In this document: one piece after another, positions 1-13,885 of the stretch
Layout: the number at the start of each line of letters is the position of its first letter
How positions within the stretch are numbered: position 1 is the first letter of the stretch
DNA from: Glossina fuscipes
Lineage: Eukaryota; Arthropoda; Insecta; Diptera; Glossinidae
Reading direction: 5' to 3'
DNA: 64,000 nucleotides
Assembly (NCBI RefSeq): GCF_014805625.2
Contig: NW_023998414.1
Span: forward strand, 41,274,991-41,338,990
Notes under the pieces: model-generated
The model's database searches: none
Told to the model about the DNA's origin: nothing
The model's input: the letters and a program-made list of their open reading frames with translations, nothing else
Position numbers and translations under genes: made by a program

Positions 1-3000
1 GGAATGGAATGGAAAGAATTTACACCTGTTCATGCATAAAAGTGAAATTTTACGCTTAACACCGGGTACTTTTTGGTCATTGCTCAACATCCTCCTCGTC
101 CCGTCATCATACCGTCGTTTGGTACGTAAACACATATTTTTTTTTTTATTTCTTTTTTTTTCGTTTAAAGCATTATAAAACGTTTTGAAATTGCTTTTTT
201 TATTTGCTTTATATGGAAATTTTTTATTTAGCCAAAAAACCAAAAAGTAAGTGTAAAAAGAAAAAAAATGACATTCAACAACAGCATCAACAATATAAAG
301 AATATACCGACTGTTGGTTTATTTATCTAAAAAGGCGTGAAATTAATTTACATAATTTTACGCTCTTTGATCGCTTCAATTGCTTGCTCTACTCATTTTT
401 GTTGGCGTTATTGTTGCTGTTGTTATCATCATCATTATTATTGTTGTTGCCGTTCTCGAAAGTGTAAGCATATACGTCTGTTAGTTATATTGTTGTTGGT
501 TGCGGCATTGTTTTGAAATCCAATCTAAACAAAGTCGTAAAGCTGTGAAACTCAAGTTGCACTCGAGATGCCAGAAATGTCACTTTACAACCTTTTTGGA
601 GAACGAAATCATAGCGTTTTGTATGAGAAATATTCTCTACTGCCTTGGGTATGGGATCAACTGAAGTGGCAATTTGTGTGTTAAGTATCTGGTAAATTGT
701 GTCAATATGTTGATGATACTATAGGGATTGAATTCGCTTAATACTTATATATGTTCTCCTCCCTTCATTGTCTTTTTCTTTTTTTTTTTTCTTTTCTTCT
801 TTGCTGAGTGAGAGAGCATGAGGGGACATAAAATATCTGATTAAGTTTTCTACAAATTTATATGATTTTAAGCATAGCTCCCGATACGTGGTTCGATAAG
901 ACAGATACGTTCCCCATATCCGTGCTGATGGTGTGTTCGCATCTAATGGTTCACTTCACTTTACCTTGAATTAATCATTAAGCTACGAACCAATGTTACA
1001 TAACCCAAAACAACGACCTTTGAATATCAATTAACAATGATCATTAATTATTCACGAAATTTGGGAAGCTTTCGTCTTGATCTGATTACATGATTTATGG
1101 CGCAAGCGCGGACACATTCACAGTCACCTGCAATACCTTCTTCAAATTATCTCTCGGCGCACCGAACGCGTCAAATTTCCTCTCATTAGGCACTAGTTCG
1201 AGTTTCGAAAAAGGAAAAGTAGTTACATGAACTCAGTACTCAGTACTTGTTGAACTTTTCTTAACAAATAACGGCAATTAAATCGCTTCTGAACAATAGG
1301 AGTTTTAAAAAGTTGCACGCCTACAATGCTGAAAAGCACTCCAGCTTAAGCAATTAAGCAAACGGTAGGTCGTTCAGTTTATCAAAGTACATCCCATCAC
1401 CAACCAACGACAAGTGCGTCTTGCCTATGAATTTAATACGACACCAAAGGCACCGCTTGTAAGCACATGATAGTAAGCACACGATAATGTAAGATCTTAT
1501 ATCGGCAACTGTTAGGACATTAGATAAGCATTCGCTGTTCTTCGACGGTGGTTGCACAACACAACAGTACAATGGGCCAATGATTGTAACTGCGATTTTT
1601 CCTCCCGAATGCTTTAATGTCTTTAAGCTTTACATCGTGATAAAAGTTGTTTCGGAAAGTCTGGAGACAACAATTCTTTGGATCTTTAAATCGCTCGTGA
1701 TTGAGCGCCACGAGAAACCTATTTCCCGGCAATGTGGTTTTAGCTGCTTAATTCAAAGGATGGCCGAATACATACATACATATTGTAAAGATAATCATTT
1801 TGTAACTTTTCATCATGAAATGGTAAAACACGGGCCGGAAACGCTAACAGCACTAAGCACTAAGGATTGTGACCTGCTCTCCGCTGTTATCAGCAGACAT
1901 TAAGCTTTCGAATTAACACCCATCTCAACCGATGACATATTGGCTGGTCGAGCAGCGGTGATTCCCAAAAACTTAGTCTCTTTGGTAGATAGCCTCAAAA
2001 GAGTTGCAGAAAAGCCATGTTCTGCCTAAGAGATGGGCAAAGTAATGCCTACCAACAGGGTAAAGCATTGATAAAAAAATCTGTCTTGGCAACGGACACA
2101 GTAAACGACACCAGTCGATTTTCAAATCATTGTGAGATCTCAAGATTGCAAGTTAGTTTAAGTACAACATAGGCAAATCGTGCATATTAAGGATGTAAGG
2201 TTGTATTGACAGACTTTAACGAGTCCGATGTTGATATCACTTAGGCTTCTGCAAACAACTCTGAACGGCTTGAACAGCTCATAATTATATTTACATTGAC
2301 TGCGCTCAATGAACGTAAAGTTGCTAGAGAAGTGACAAACGACATTTAAATTTATCTCACCATGCAATGTAACCGAGTCGAGAGTATCGTGTGTTAATAT
2401 AATTAAGAAGGAAATCTATGTTTATCAAGTACTAGTAAGGCTAACGGAAACAATGTACTTTCATAAGGAAGCAGAGAGACAAGCGGGTCCCAACCCAAAT
2501 TCCTAGGGCCAAATAGGAAGAAAAGCAGACCATACTCAAGTATTGCTCTAACTAAGCACATGCATAATTATTCGATTTTACTATTTTTCCAACTTGTTGA
2601 AACTTCTGAGGTGAGGTGAGGTGATTCTTCAATTTTCATTAATTTTGTCAAATATGTGGCTTCATAACGACACTTTACTATTGAACATGAAGTACGATAG
2701 CTATTTTGCCTTTGACATCGGCGAAACGGTAATGCGTTCGTGCGGGCGCCATCAACCCAAAACGCGAATTCGATATGAAGTTTGCTCGATAACGGGAACC
2801 GTATATCAATTCATGCTTTCTTCTACACCGATAGTCTATTAATCTGTAGGAATGTCAAATATGATTCCTATGTAGTGCAAGGGAATGCCCGACTATAGAT
2901 AAGCCGTTGCCTTTAGCTCTCTCCATCAAGCACTCGATGGATGGCTCTTCCAGAGTAATATTCATTAACTTGGGTAGTAAGTGAAGCCATTGTTAGTGCA

Positions 3001-3246
3001 GCAATCTGTGTCGGTTATTATGACAACTTTGGATATTAATCCAAAATCCCTTGGACGGCAAATCGTTTAGCTTAATGACGTATTAGCTGAATGTAATTTA
3101 AGGTTTTAAAGAACCCAAGATTTTCTTCTTAGGTCGGCTTAAATTTTTAGTTATTATTTAAAATGCAAATTTTTTTTTGCTTATTAAAACAATTTGTCTA
3201 ACAATGTAAACAAAAACGAGAAAAATGTTCTTTTCACTAAGAGATG
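1..3246. other. AT-rich DNA without a recognisable gene
   Basis: This stretch is mostly unique sequence with short poly-T tracts near 138-160 and 779-793 and a GGAAT run at the very start. A GAGGT-type triplication lies at 2605-2622. The only open frames are short (107 codons at 1580-1903 and 73 at 2621-2842) and resemble nothing I know. GTAAGT-like sites at 246 and 2976 are not attached to convincing exons. Confidence 0.6.
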
Positions 3247-4446
3247 AAAAAAAAAAAAAAAAAAAAAAAAAGAAAAGCAAAAATTCCTTTTAATTAAAGT
3301 CTAACCCGAGGTTTTCTACACATTTCATTTAAATTGTCATCACTCATACAACCCATCAACCGCTCACTCTTCATTTGTAGCAGTGCCCGGAAAAGAAAAC
3401 GCAAACAAATATTAACGTAAATTTAGTTTTTATTTTATTGGAACCACAACTTGTGCTTTAAAGTGGACTTTATAGGGAGAACCTTTTTTTGTGCTGACAA
3501 AAGTTCATTTCTGAGCAGCTTGAAACCATCTGTGGCCTTGTTGTGTGCATGTGAAAACGGGACACTTGACGTATTATGTGCGCATTAACACTGGACACTA
3601 AGCCAAATAAAGGAATCGAGTAGCGTTCAACATCCTTTACTTGAATTTTATTTAGGGTTTTTTCTTGCCTTTTTTTGTTTTTTTTTTTTTTTTGAACCAG
3701 TGTGTGACTTATTTTAGCTTTGGGACATTTCCGCACTTGGCCGTTGCTTTGGATTACAATATAACAGCAACAACGACAACAACAACGACGACAACGACAC
3801 ATTAACAAACAAATTTACAAAATATCAACAAAAAAGAGTCTGATATACCTTTTCTAAAGCGTATATATGTGCAGCGGCAGCAGCAGCAGCAGCAGCAATC
3901 TTATTTGTGCCTATTACGTAGGAAATGTGTTCGGACAAACTGGGCAGACAGGCAAAAAAAGGACATTCGCTTTTTTATTTTGTTTTGTTTTTTAATTTTT
4001 TATTTTTCATTTTTCATTTTTTTTTTTTTTTTTTTTTTTTTCGAAAAACATATGTGTATGTAGCAGGAGTAAAGACCTTCTTCCACCACAGCTTCCTTAT
4101 TTTCGGTTGCGTAAATCTGATTAAAATTTTTTAGTGTATGCTTTTTAATGTGATTTCTGCTCTCAAGTATATCGCTTCGATGAAGGATGAGACAACGCAA
4201 AAATGTATGTGTCTTCTTTTCCATACATTCTTCTTCTTCTTCTTCTTCTTTTTCTTCTTTTTGTTCTTCTTCTCCTCTACCCCATATCCTTTTTCTAATT
4301 CTTTACATTTCTATTACTTAATGAATTATTTTTGCATTAAAAGAGAAAAGGAGAAAAAAAAAAGAAAAAATTGTGCACAAAACTCGTACTCGAAATGAAA
4401 TAAACGAGTGCGAGTGCGAGTGCGAGTGCGAGTACGAGTACGAGTA
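3247..4446. repeat. Low-complexity cluster (A25, CAACGA, CAG, poly-T, TTC, GAGTGC)
   Basis: In order: an A25 run (3247-3271), a mixed CAA/CGA array (about 3765-3800), a CAG run (about 3872-3897), a poly-T tract (about 4017-4041), a TTC-rich array (about 4229-4275) and a hexamer array of CGAGTG/CGAGTA units (4405-4446). Frames over these stretches are poly-Gln, poly-Phe or poly-Leu-Ala artefacts. Confidence 0.9.
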
Positions 4447-6810
4447 ATTTAAAAATAATGTTACGCATTATTTTATTGGATCGTACATTAATTGTGGTTT
4501 GCTGACCACTTTCCATTTTATTGTTTGCACTTGTATGGGATGAATAAAAGAGCATAAAGAAGAATGCTTCGTTAATTATGAAATTAAATAAAAGAAATTT
4601 CGCAAATTTTTCGATTGTACTTGAAAATGATCTTTTGAAATATTTGTTTTCGCTTTTCATGCGTAAACCACATTTATTATATATATATATATGGATATCG
4701 TAACTTCAAGACTAATTTAGTTTTATGCGCGACTTCACAATTTCAGCGTCGCGAACAAACGAAGGCAAGAATTTCAGCGGCACACGAACAGCACCTTTTG
4801 CTCAACTTCATCTCAAAAGGTTTTTCATGCTTAGATTTTCCGGAGCTCCAGCTTAGCTTCTTCTGCACCTGCAATAAAATTATTTTCTACTTGAAAACTA
4901 AAGTCAATCAGCAAGAGCTTGTACTCTCTCCACTGCTGCCATTTTGATTTGATTCCAGTTAATCAAATTAAATTTTTGATAAAAAATAATACAATAAGAG
5001 TTACTGGCTGACAGGGCTGTATGACAGACGCATTCAAGTTATTGAATTATTCTCAACGATGTATAACGAAGTTTTGAAGTACTCGACCACATTTCCTTCC
5101 TGCTCTACACCATCATGACCAGACTAGCGGTGAAATCATACTGTCGTACATCCTAAAGACAACCAACTGGCAAACAAGCCTTCAATAATGCAGGGCATAT
5201 GCACCACTCAACTATCATGGATCAGAGATAAATTAGTTTACAAGTCTTAGATAATAACCTGAACTATAACCCGATAAGAGAGATAGAGAGGAAAGTGGTA
5301 AGAGGAAATCATTATAATCTAATTAATTAGTTATTCAGTTAATGTGACAGCATTTTGAGCCGATAATGCGTACGACTCATAAAGCCGAAGATATTCGGAA
5401 TGTAAAATGCGCAGATGGATTTGCTTACCTTTTAGCGCACAAATAAAAAAGTTGCCATCTTCATATAAAATGAAAATTGTTCCTCGGTTCAATGTCAGGT
5501 CTCAGAGTTCCTCTGCTCCAACGCCGACCTCTTGCACGAGTAATATAGCATGGAAGAATCGTGCAAGAATCTACAGCCGACTATGCTTACTGCTGCCGTT
5601 CAAGTGAACACACATTGTTACTTGTGCTTCTTCCAATTAAGCAGCGAAGAGCCATCGCTTGAAAAGCTTAATGGACCCGCCTTAAGCAAATGGCAGTATA
5701 GGGATTGTGTAAAACAAAACATGGTTTACATATATCTGATTATTTCTATCAAATAAATTCTCGTTTCCATCAGACATTGAAACGCATGCACCCTCATTAG
5801 TTGCTTATTCCATCAAGTATTGTCTGATCGAAATTTATAATATTCGACTGCCAATGACACTGTTTCCCTTCATTTTGTTTGTTTTGAATTTTGAAAAGCA
5901 AAAAAAATTTATGGTGCGATAACTTCGAGCAATGGTCGGAAACCATCATTTTCCCTTACCAGATCAAAATAATTTATTCGTATTTAGGGTAAGCGATATG
6001 TTAAGAGGTATTGCCAAAGTCATGAGCAAACGAATCTCTTTAAAAAAATTCGAATTAAAAATTTATCATAAAAATGATCTTAAAACTAGTTGTTAAGAAA
6101 TTACTTTCAAAAGAGGGAAGAGAAAGAAAAGTAAAGAAAATTGTAAATCCCTACAAAGAGTATTAAGTTTGCCTTCGGCCTTTGAGCTCATAAATAAAAC
6201 TATAGAACATATTTGAGCAAACAAATTTATTTAAATTTATCAAAACTGTAATGCAAGAAATTCAAAAATAATAACAACAACAACTAAAATAATAGCAATA
6301 ATAATAAGAATAAAAATAAGAGCAAGAATAACAACTAAAACTTCAAGTCAAATACACAAAATGACCTCTTAAGCCTGCACTTAGAAGCATGTTTCTGGTC
6401 ATGTAATCGTATTTCAATTGAAAGTTGAGTCAAAACCTACGGCCTGTGCAACATACACAGCAACAGTAATAATAGTTAAAGAACGATATTTTATATATAT
6501 TTATATATGTGTGTATGCATAAGATTGCCTCCAAGGAAACATGACTTGAGAAAATTGAAAATTCTTTTTAAAGAGAAGACCAAGATAATAGTTAAAGGAT
6601 TTCTTAAGACAACAACAATAACAATAACAACACTATAAGAATAACACAACTAAATACTAAACAGTTTGACACTAACACATTGTAGTCAAGGAATATTTCT
6701 CTATTACATATGTAGTCATACTTTGGGTCCTTGGCTTAAGTTTAGTGGAAAGTCGTAAAATGCTTTCAAGCATACAAATTGCACAAATAACATCACCCAG
6801 CAGGACAAAT

Positions 6811-6845
<35 letters not shown>

Positions 6846-7080
6846 CGCCGCAACAGTATATATATAGTATAAAATTCTACCATACATTTTACCGTGTATG
6901 ACATGTGTGGGCAAGTGGATCCGTAAACAGGACATGTAGATACTAATTTCTGTTGTTACTCTTGCTGTTGCTGCCGTTCAACAAACCATTTCTTGTTTAT
7001 TTGTTTGCATGTGCACTCAAGAATTATAAGAACTTTAACTATAAATATGTGTTTTCTTAGAAAACATTTGCACACCCACT
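4447..7080. other. AT-rich DNA without a recognisable gene; TA array at 6814-6843
   Basis: The sequence is mostly unique. Short TA arrays lie at 4679-4692 and 6814-6843, and CAA/AATAA-rich stretches at 6270-6330 and 6610-6640. Open frames at 5407-5607 and 5550-5756 are short and unrecognised. A GGTAAGC donor-like site on the minus strand near 5424 lacks a supported exon. Confidence 0.6.
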
Positions 7081-7721
7081 TACGTACATACATACATACA
7101 TACATACATATATACATACATGCATTATATTGGCTTAAGAAAACTCTTGCCACGCTTCTATGCGTAACCAAGCTATGCAAACGACTGATATGTGTGTGTG
7201 TAGCAGCTGTACAATAATTGTATATTTTGTTTTATTTTAGAGCACGTTGCATATTAAACATCTCTGATGTATTCATTCAGCGAGGTAATGCATTCATCCG
7301 TTCATTCATTCATTCATTCATTCATTCAATCATTCATTCATTCAATCAATCAGTATTTTTCATTCCTTAGCGAGGAGTGAGTTTATTTTCAATATTACAA
7401 GACTGGAAGCCACAAAATCTTCAATTTCCTTTTAAGGTTTTAAGAAAACTAATACAACAACAGCACAAACAACATCAACAGCAACAACAACAACTATAAT
7501 AACTATTAAGGCCACCATTCCATAGTTGCTTTTCAATTATTTGGTGTTGTGACCATTAAATTTGTAGCTCTGACAAAATTTCCTTACGCTTGAATATTAG
7601 TCATGCATGACTGATTTTGGTCATCCGTTGGTTGTTTATCAACATCTTCACTAGTTTCGATGCTCTTGGAAATTATTTAGAAGATTATCTGTTTTTGTTT
7701 TTTAAGAAATTAACATCAACC

Positions 7722-7762
<41 letters not shown>
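7081..7762. repeat. CATA, TTCA and CA microsatellites
   Basis: CATA units lie at about 7085-7121, TTCA/TTCAATCA units at 7291-7351 and a pure CA array at about 7722-7762. The spacer is AT-rich with no gene seen. Confidence 0.9.
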
Positions 7763-7764
<2 letters not shown>

Positions 7765-10700
7765 ATCAACCTTACAGACTTGTACCGGACACCAGTCATG
7801 TGCTTTGTTGAAGATGCTGCAAATAATTTGCATATCAAAGTCAAAAACATACGCAGACCTACACGCAAATATTACACACTAATAAAAGTGAAATTTTACA
7901 TTTTCCTTACGAAAGACTCTTGGCTATAAAGGACAGAAACAAAAAAAAAAAAGAAGAAATCTTAAGCTAAAAGAGAACCTGCGTTTATTTAATTAAAATG
8001 GAACACGCAAACCCAGCAAACATTTTTCCATATTATATGAAATAAAGTAATAAAACATTTCTTGTCTCAGAAGCCAGCCTTCTCATCTACTCTGACATTC
8101 AGCTCAGATATTGAATTTAGGTAATCCATTTCAGAGATTGGCGATTAATCCATTAATTTTCCATTACCGACCCAGTATCTTTTGATCTCTTTTTAGAGCC
8201 TATCGGCATCGCTTTACTGTGAAGCACGAGCGAGTGCGGGCATTGGGAGCGTAAGAGGATTTTTCGCAAAATGTTTAACGAATCGCTTATCAATCGTATT
8301 AGAATGACAGTTAAGTAAAGCGAAAGCATCTCAATGATTTCCCTATAACTGAAAGGCAGCCAGATTGCATTTGAGAAGACGCAAGCAACAAGATCAAGCA
8401 CGCTTACACGCGTTAACACGCATTATAGACCAACGAGCACAAGATATGAGAAAGACTGCAAGTAGTCAAATATAAGGATATAGACGTTCGATCTAACCCC
8501 TTCCTTCAAAAAACTTAAGTAGACAGGTCCAATATTTATAGGTTTTGCGTTGTAAGTGTCGATTGGAAAATATGTGATCTCGTGTAATTTTCATGAAGAA
8601 TGCTGCATATATGGTAACATGGTAACCTCAATACGTATAAGTAAATTGCGAGGAAACCTCGTCAGTCATGGTCGAGACTTATGACGACTGAACTTTGCGT
8701 TTTATACAATTTCCGTTTGTTTTGAAGTACACACACAGTACGGCATACTTACCCTTAGTGCGTATGCGTGTGTATAGGTGAACTGTTTTAAAAAATTTGC
8801 TTCTCAACAAATTAAAAAATAAATTACGCGTTTACCGCAGACTGCACCACATCAAAGTGACCACCACTTGTTAACTAACTGTCAAAATGAGTGATGAATG
8901 TCTTGTACTCAATCTTTTTCTTTCTCTCGTTTTGTTTTTGTTTTTTTTTTTTGCTTGTTTTTATTTATTTACTTCTTTTTTTTTATCGTAAACATAAGTT
9001 TGCGTTCATTATTAGCTTTTTGGTTGGTCTTCAGCTGTGTACTGCATTCTTAATAGCTGCCTGTTCCTGCTTGCTAATGGAAACAAACAACACTAAATTA
9101 ACAACATCCCCTTCTGAAAAGAAATTCCTACGTAAAGCAAAATCAAAAATCACATTAAAAAAAACGAAGAAGAAAACCAAACATTTTTTTTTTTATATGA
9201 AGCCTTTAGGAAAAATTAAGTGCAGACTATGTGTCGATATATGTGCTTGTTTTCCTAATTAACAGTAATGTGCGCTTCAGCGGTTTCCCAAAATTTTTTA
9301 CTTATGGTTTTTTTCTTTCTCTTCGCTTACGAAAAGTTAAAGGAATAATTATAAGAAAGTAAAGCCATTTTAAAAGGAAGAAAATTTTTATCCGGCATCA
9401 TATTGAATGGAAACTTACGGTGCGTAGTTGTGTCGCCAGTTACTTTGAAGCGAGCATTAATCAAACGACGGCCGCGAAAACAAAATATTTGCCCATTTAT
9501 TCATATACAGTAATTAGGCCACGAAACGCATCTAAAAAACAAGTTTTTGTAAGATAATGTTAGTCTCCTAGGAACGTTAAGCTAGGAAAACTTCTTCTGC
9601 CAAATTGGAGCTAAGCCGATCAATGCTTGTCCGGTATTTGCCTTTCGAATTCAAATTTTTGCTAGACAAGCAAAAACGTATTTTAAGACAAAATAAGGCG
9701 CGATCAAGCACAGCATCAACAATTTCCAGAGCGAACTCAAGTCACATTCTTTCGAATCTTAACGAGAACTCGATTAGTAAGTCACTGTATTCAATTACAT
9801 ATGAAATATTCTGTTCAAATCTTTCACCCGCGAAGGTAACTTATGTAGGGGCAAAGCGAACAATTATCAGCTAGGATCGCCTGTAAGCCCTGCAGAATAT
9901 CCTTTCGCCTTAGACACTGAACGGTAAGCCGCTTCAATAATTACTTTAAGCGCAGAGCCCACTACAAGCCAAGGGATATTCAATTTGAGCAGTTTGGGTG
10001 GGCGTTTCAAGTAAAAGATCCTTACCTTGGTGCACTTTTTTGCCTCTGCTTTCTTCATCCCTTGGCCGGTTAGAAAAACCAAAAGTATTCCTTGATGACG
10101 AAGACGGTTTTACGGATTTATTTTGCCATCAGATCGAAAGTTTCGATGCATTGCCTTCTAAACTAACACATCGACATACAATCTTTCGTAAAATGATCCA
10201 AAATTTTATATTAGAACCGTTTTCGCATTTGTGTTGCAACGGTTAACATTTACATTTTTTCTCGTCTTCAAATTCTTTCCTATTTTTTTCTTTCTGCCAG
10301 CCCCCTATTCCTTCATAAGCGATGGACGAATTTTCATAAGAATCACAAAAATTTTCTATGATTGCGCAACCTCTAATGGCCCTTATAGTCAATGACGTAC
10401 CTGCTGCCTCAGTCATAGGCGAATAGGACAATTTTTTTGGTCTCTCTTCCGTCCTCTATGATAGTTTATAACTCGTGAATTGCGGTCGAAGTAGGTTTGC
10501 TGCTCTGATAGGCATATCGGTATTTACTTAAGGGCTTTCCTCATAAAGTTGTAAAAAGCTTCATCCATCGTTTTGAGGGGAAAACGACTGACATAAATGT
10601 CAATATCATAGTCCTGAAGAAACTTTCATGCCTTTAAAGGGCTTTCGAACTACACGTTCCTGTATTATGGACGTAGCGAAATATATAGATAGCGCACCCT

Positions 10701-11512
10701 ACGATGCTTGTTACTATCGTCCTAAAATTTGCTTTCAAAGGAGATATTAGAGATGTAGCTGATAAGAGATATGTATCTAGATAAGCCATCCGAACCCTGT
10801 TTTATAAGGAAGTGCTCTACAAAGCTTCATATTCACGTTAGAATCTTGATGCTTCTACGCAGAATGTGTAATGCTGACAGCTCCTGTAAAAACTTTTATT
10901 ATTCAAAAGCTCATTGTGCTGACATCTGCACTCCCAAAGGGCCATCAAGGTTAAGAGTGCTTATCATACTTGCAGAAACTTTCGTATTCTTTGAAGCCGC
11001 CGAAATAAACCAAAATTGTTTCATTGCCCGCATCAGTGCTCGTCAATTTCATATCTCACCAGCCGATTCGGGATGTAGATTGAAAAGATGCGTTAAAGAA
11101 TGCTCCTGGAAACTACCACCGCCATTACTGATTATCGTCTACTTCAAGTATTCCAATGGATTTAAACGCACTTTAGGTCGAGTGCGTTGTAAAATTCAAT
11201 TTTTTTTCCAGCGAATGTATGTCATTCACAATAAAACTTAGTAGAATTTCGATTACTGTAGACCTCATATGTTATGCGTTCTCCTGATCAGTTCGAAGCT
11301 ATAGTCATCCGCCTTACTTTGTCTGCCCATTTGTTGTCCGCTTCGGGCGGAATGTGTGATGTAATATAGAAAAAAATAAAAATTCATTGTCTGGTTCGTC
11401 CCTTTTCGCGTCATTTTCGCGATTGCCGAGAGACTTTTTGGTGGGCATTAACGCCAATACGTATATAGCTTGTTTGATGTGTTGTCTGTTAAGTTCGGTT
11501 TTCATTAAAAAT

Positions 11513-11514
<2 letters not shown>
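7763..11514. other. AT-rich DNA, longest window ORF at 10771-11241, no gene confirmed
   Basis: The longest ATG frame of the window (156 codons, 10771-11241, plus) lies here. It is Cys-rich near the N-terminus but matches no family I know and has no promoter or codon bias to support it. On the minus strand, about 9499-9414 reads INGQIFCFRGRRLINARFKV and then TGDTTTH before an ACC|GTAAGT donor, with a good acceptor (CTTGTTTTTTAG) at about 9536. All frames from that acceptor contain stops, so any exon there would be non-coding. Short splice-like pairs near 10026-10172 occur on both strands and look fortuitous. Confidence 0.45.
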
Positions 11515-11544
<30 letters not shown>

Positions 11545-12333
11545 CTTTCTCTTTTATAACTCAATCGACGAGTCCGCCTTCTGGAAATAACCATTATCAT
11601 CAGCATATTTTTGACTTATTGCCACCAATCAATTTTGTTGGGGCAAAACATCCGTTCCGATCACTATCTCTTCTTCACTTCTGCTTGGCTAGCGTGAGCC
11701 GTTTGTTGTCCGTCGTCCGTCGTCCTTCGTCCCCACTGAATAGCTAAGTCTATTGAGAAAACACTTCAGTAGGGAAAACACTTGAATGTCCAATCAAGCG
11801 TTCATCTGTGAAGCGCCATAAATAATAAATGACAAAAAAAAAATAAAAATAAATAAAAATAAAAAAAAATAATCACAAAGAAATGTGAAGAAAATTTGCA
11901 CACACACATACTCATACATAAAATACATACAAGCATACATAAGTATAATTTCAGATTTTTCACTCAATTGTGTTCAATGGTCGTTGGACGTTTTGTGTGG
12001 TGTATGTAAGAGGCAAAGAAAAAAAACAAAAAAAAAAGAAGAGGAAAAAACCCCGAAACGACAACCACAGGTTGTGATTTTTTATCTGCTTTTATATAAA
12101 TATTTATTTATGTATTTGCGTTTGGGTGTGTTTATTATTTGTCTACTTTTTCCTATTGTAAAATTATGAATGTTTGATGACGACTGTATGAACGGGGGGT
12201 GTTTCTAACCAACTTGAATGGCGCCAAAAAAGGCAAAAACTGAAAGGCAAACGGTCGTACTAGTGAACGCTTGATGACATAATAACGTGAAATTGTTTAA
12301 CTGACCAAAAGAATTATTTTATTTTTTCCTTCT

Positions 12334-12366
<33 letters not shown>

Positions 12367-13213
12367 ACTTTACTTCTTAACAATGGAAAGAAAGTAAAAA
12401 ACATCCCGGATTGATTTCAATTACCCGAATGTATCACTTACAAGTGAATTAACGATTAATAAAGCAGAAGTAATTCCGATATTAGATGATTAGATGATAC
12501 TTACAAATAAATACTTTAACGGCAAAATTTCTTTTTATGAAGATGACAAGGTGCAAACTTTAAGTACAAATCGTATGATCAAAATTAAACTTTTCACAAA
12601 TGCTGAATAAATTTTGGGGAAATTTATTATTTTCGAATAAGAAAAAAAAAACAAAGGAAAAAGAAAACTTTACGACACACGATAATATATATATTTGTAC
12701 AACGAACAAAGATTTGTTTTTGAATATACATATGACATAATCTAAAAAATATTGAACGTCGAATAGACTGTTACTCAAATGAATTCATTCTATTCACTCA
12801 TGGTTTATTTACTAGGGTCAATATTTTTTAGATTATCGAATAATGCATGCGAAAACCCCTTTAACGCCTCTATACAGCATACGGTATATGTATGTACGTA
12901 TGTGCGATATTAAAATTCTAATTACACTTTATGAGTACGTGCAGATAAGCTGCTACCAACTACTACGGCTGCTATAGACATACTAGACATACAACGCAAA
13001 GACCAACGACAACATCGATAAACCTATAGGTGTTTTGAGGATGTTTGCGCACAAGGAACATAGGGCCATAAAATGGATAAACACTTCATTTATCAAAATT
13101 CAGCTCGTTATGCTAATAAAATGTTACTTTCTTGCTTTTTCTTTTCTCTACTTTAAAGCACTGAACCACCTCATCATCAGTATAGCATGAGTAAAATTTT
13201 AATAAATATATGT

Positions 13214-13252
<39 letters not shown>

Positions 13253-13496
13253 TATATGTATTTCCTTAACTGTGTAAAGATGGTCTTTCTGGCCATTGGG
13301 TTACAGTAACCGAAACAGGAATAGATTAAAGCACCCGCTTACCCATCATCGTTCGTTTGTAAGTGTGTAAAACCATGCAGAGCGTGCATAGAACCCCAAA
13401 AAAGTCATAACTTGAGTTATCAACGCACGTTATTATGCAATTGCATAAGTATTAGTTAATTTTAGCGTTTAGGATGTAGTTAAATATATTCGTATT

Positions 13497-13537
<41 letters not shown>

Positions 13538-13844
13538 TGTGAATATGTATCTACGATATAGCCACGATATTTGCATATACATGAGCTTATGTGTTTGTAT
13601 ATATGTATGTATGTATATATGTATGTATGTATATATATATATATAAATGCGTATGTGTACTATGTCGCACACACAAATATAAGAAAAAGAATCTTCAAGC
13701 AAAAAAGACATACATATATTCATGTTCGGTATTGCATGTGTAATGTCCTCGCTTGCAGCTATAGACGAATTATACATTTAAACTGTTATCAAGGGAAAAT
13801 TATCAGCTGCCATACTATATCTTTTAACAAAAATTTATCTATAT

Positions 13845-13885
<41 letters not shown>

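Noticed and set aside
10026..10172. Splice-bounded segments on both strands (minus MKKAEAKKCTK before AAG|GTAAGG; plus frame after GGTTAG)
   Set aside because: Opposing candidates share the same bases. Donors of this quality are expected several times by chance in 64 kb.
10771..11241. Longest ATG reading frame in the window, 156 codons, plus strand
   Set aside because: By my rough estimate one frame of this length is not far beyond chance in 64 kb at this composition. The peptide matches no family, and no promoter, splice or codon-bias support was seen.
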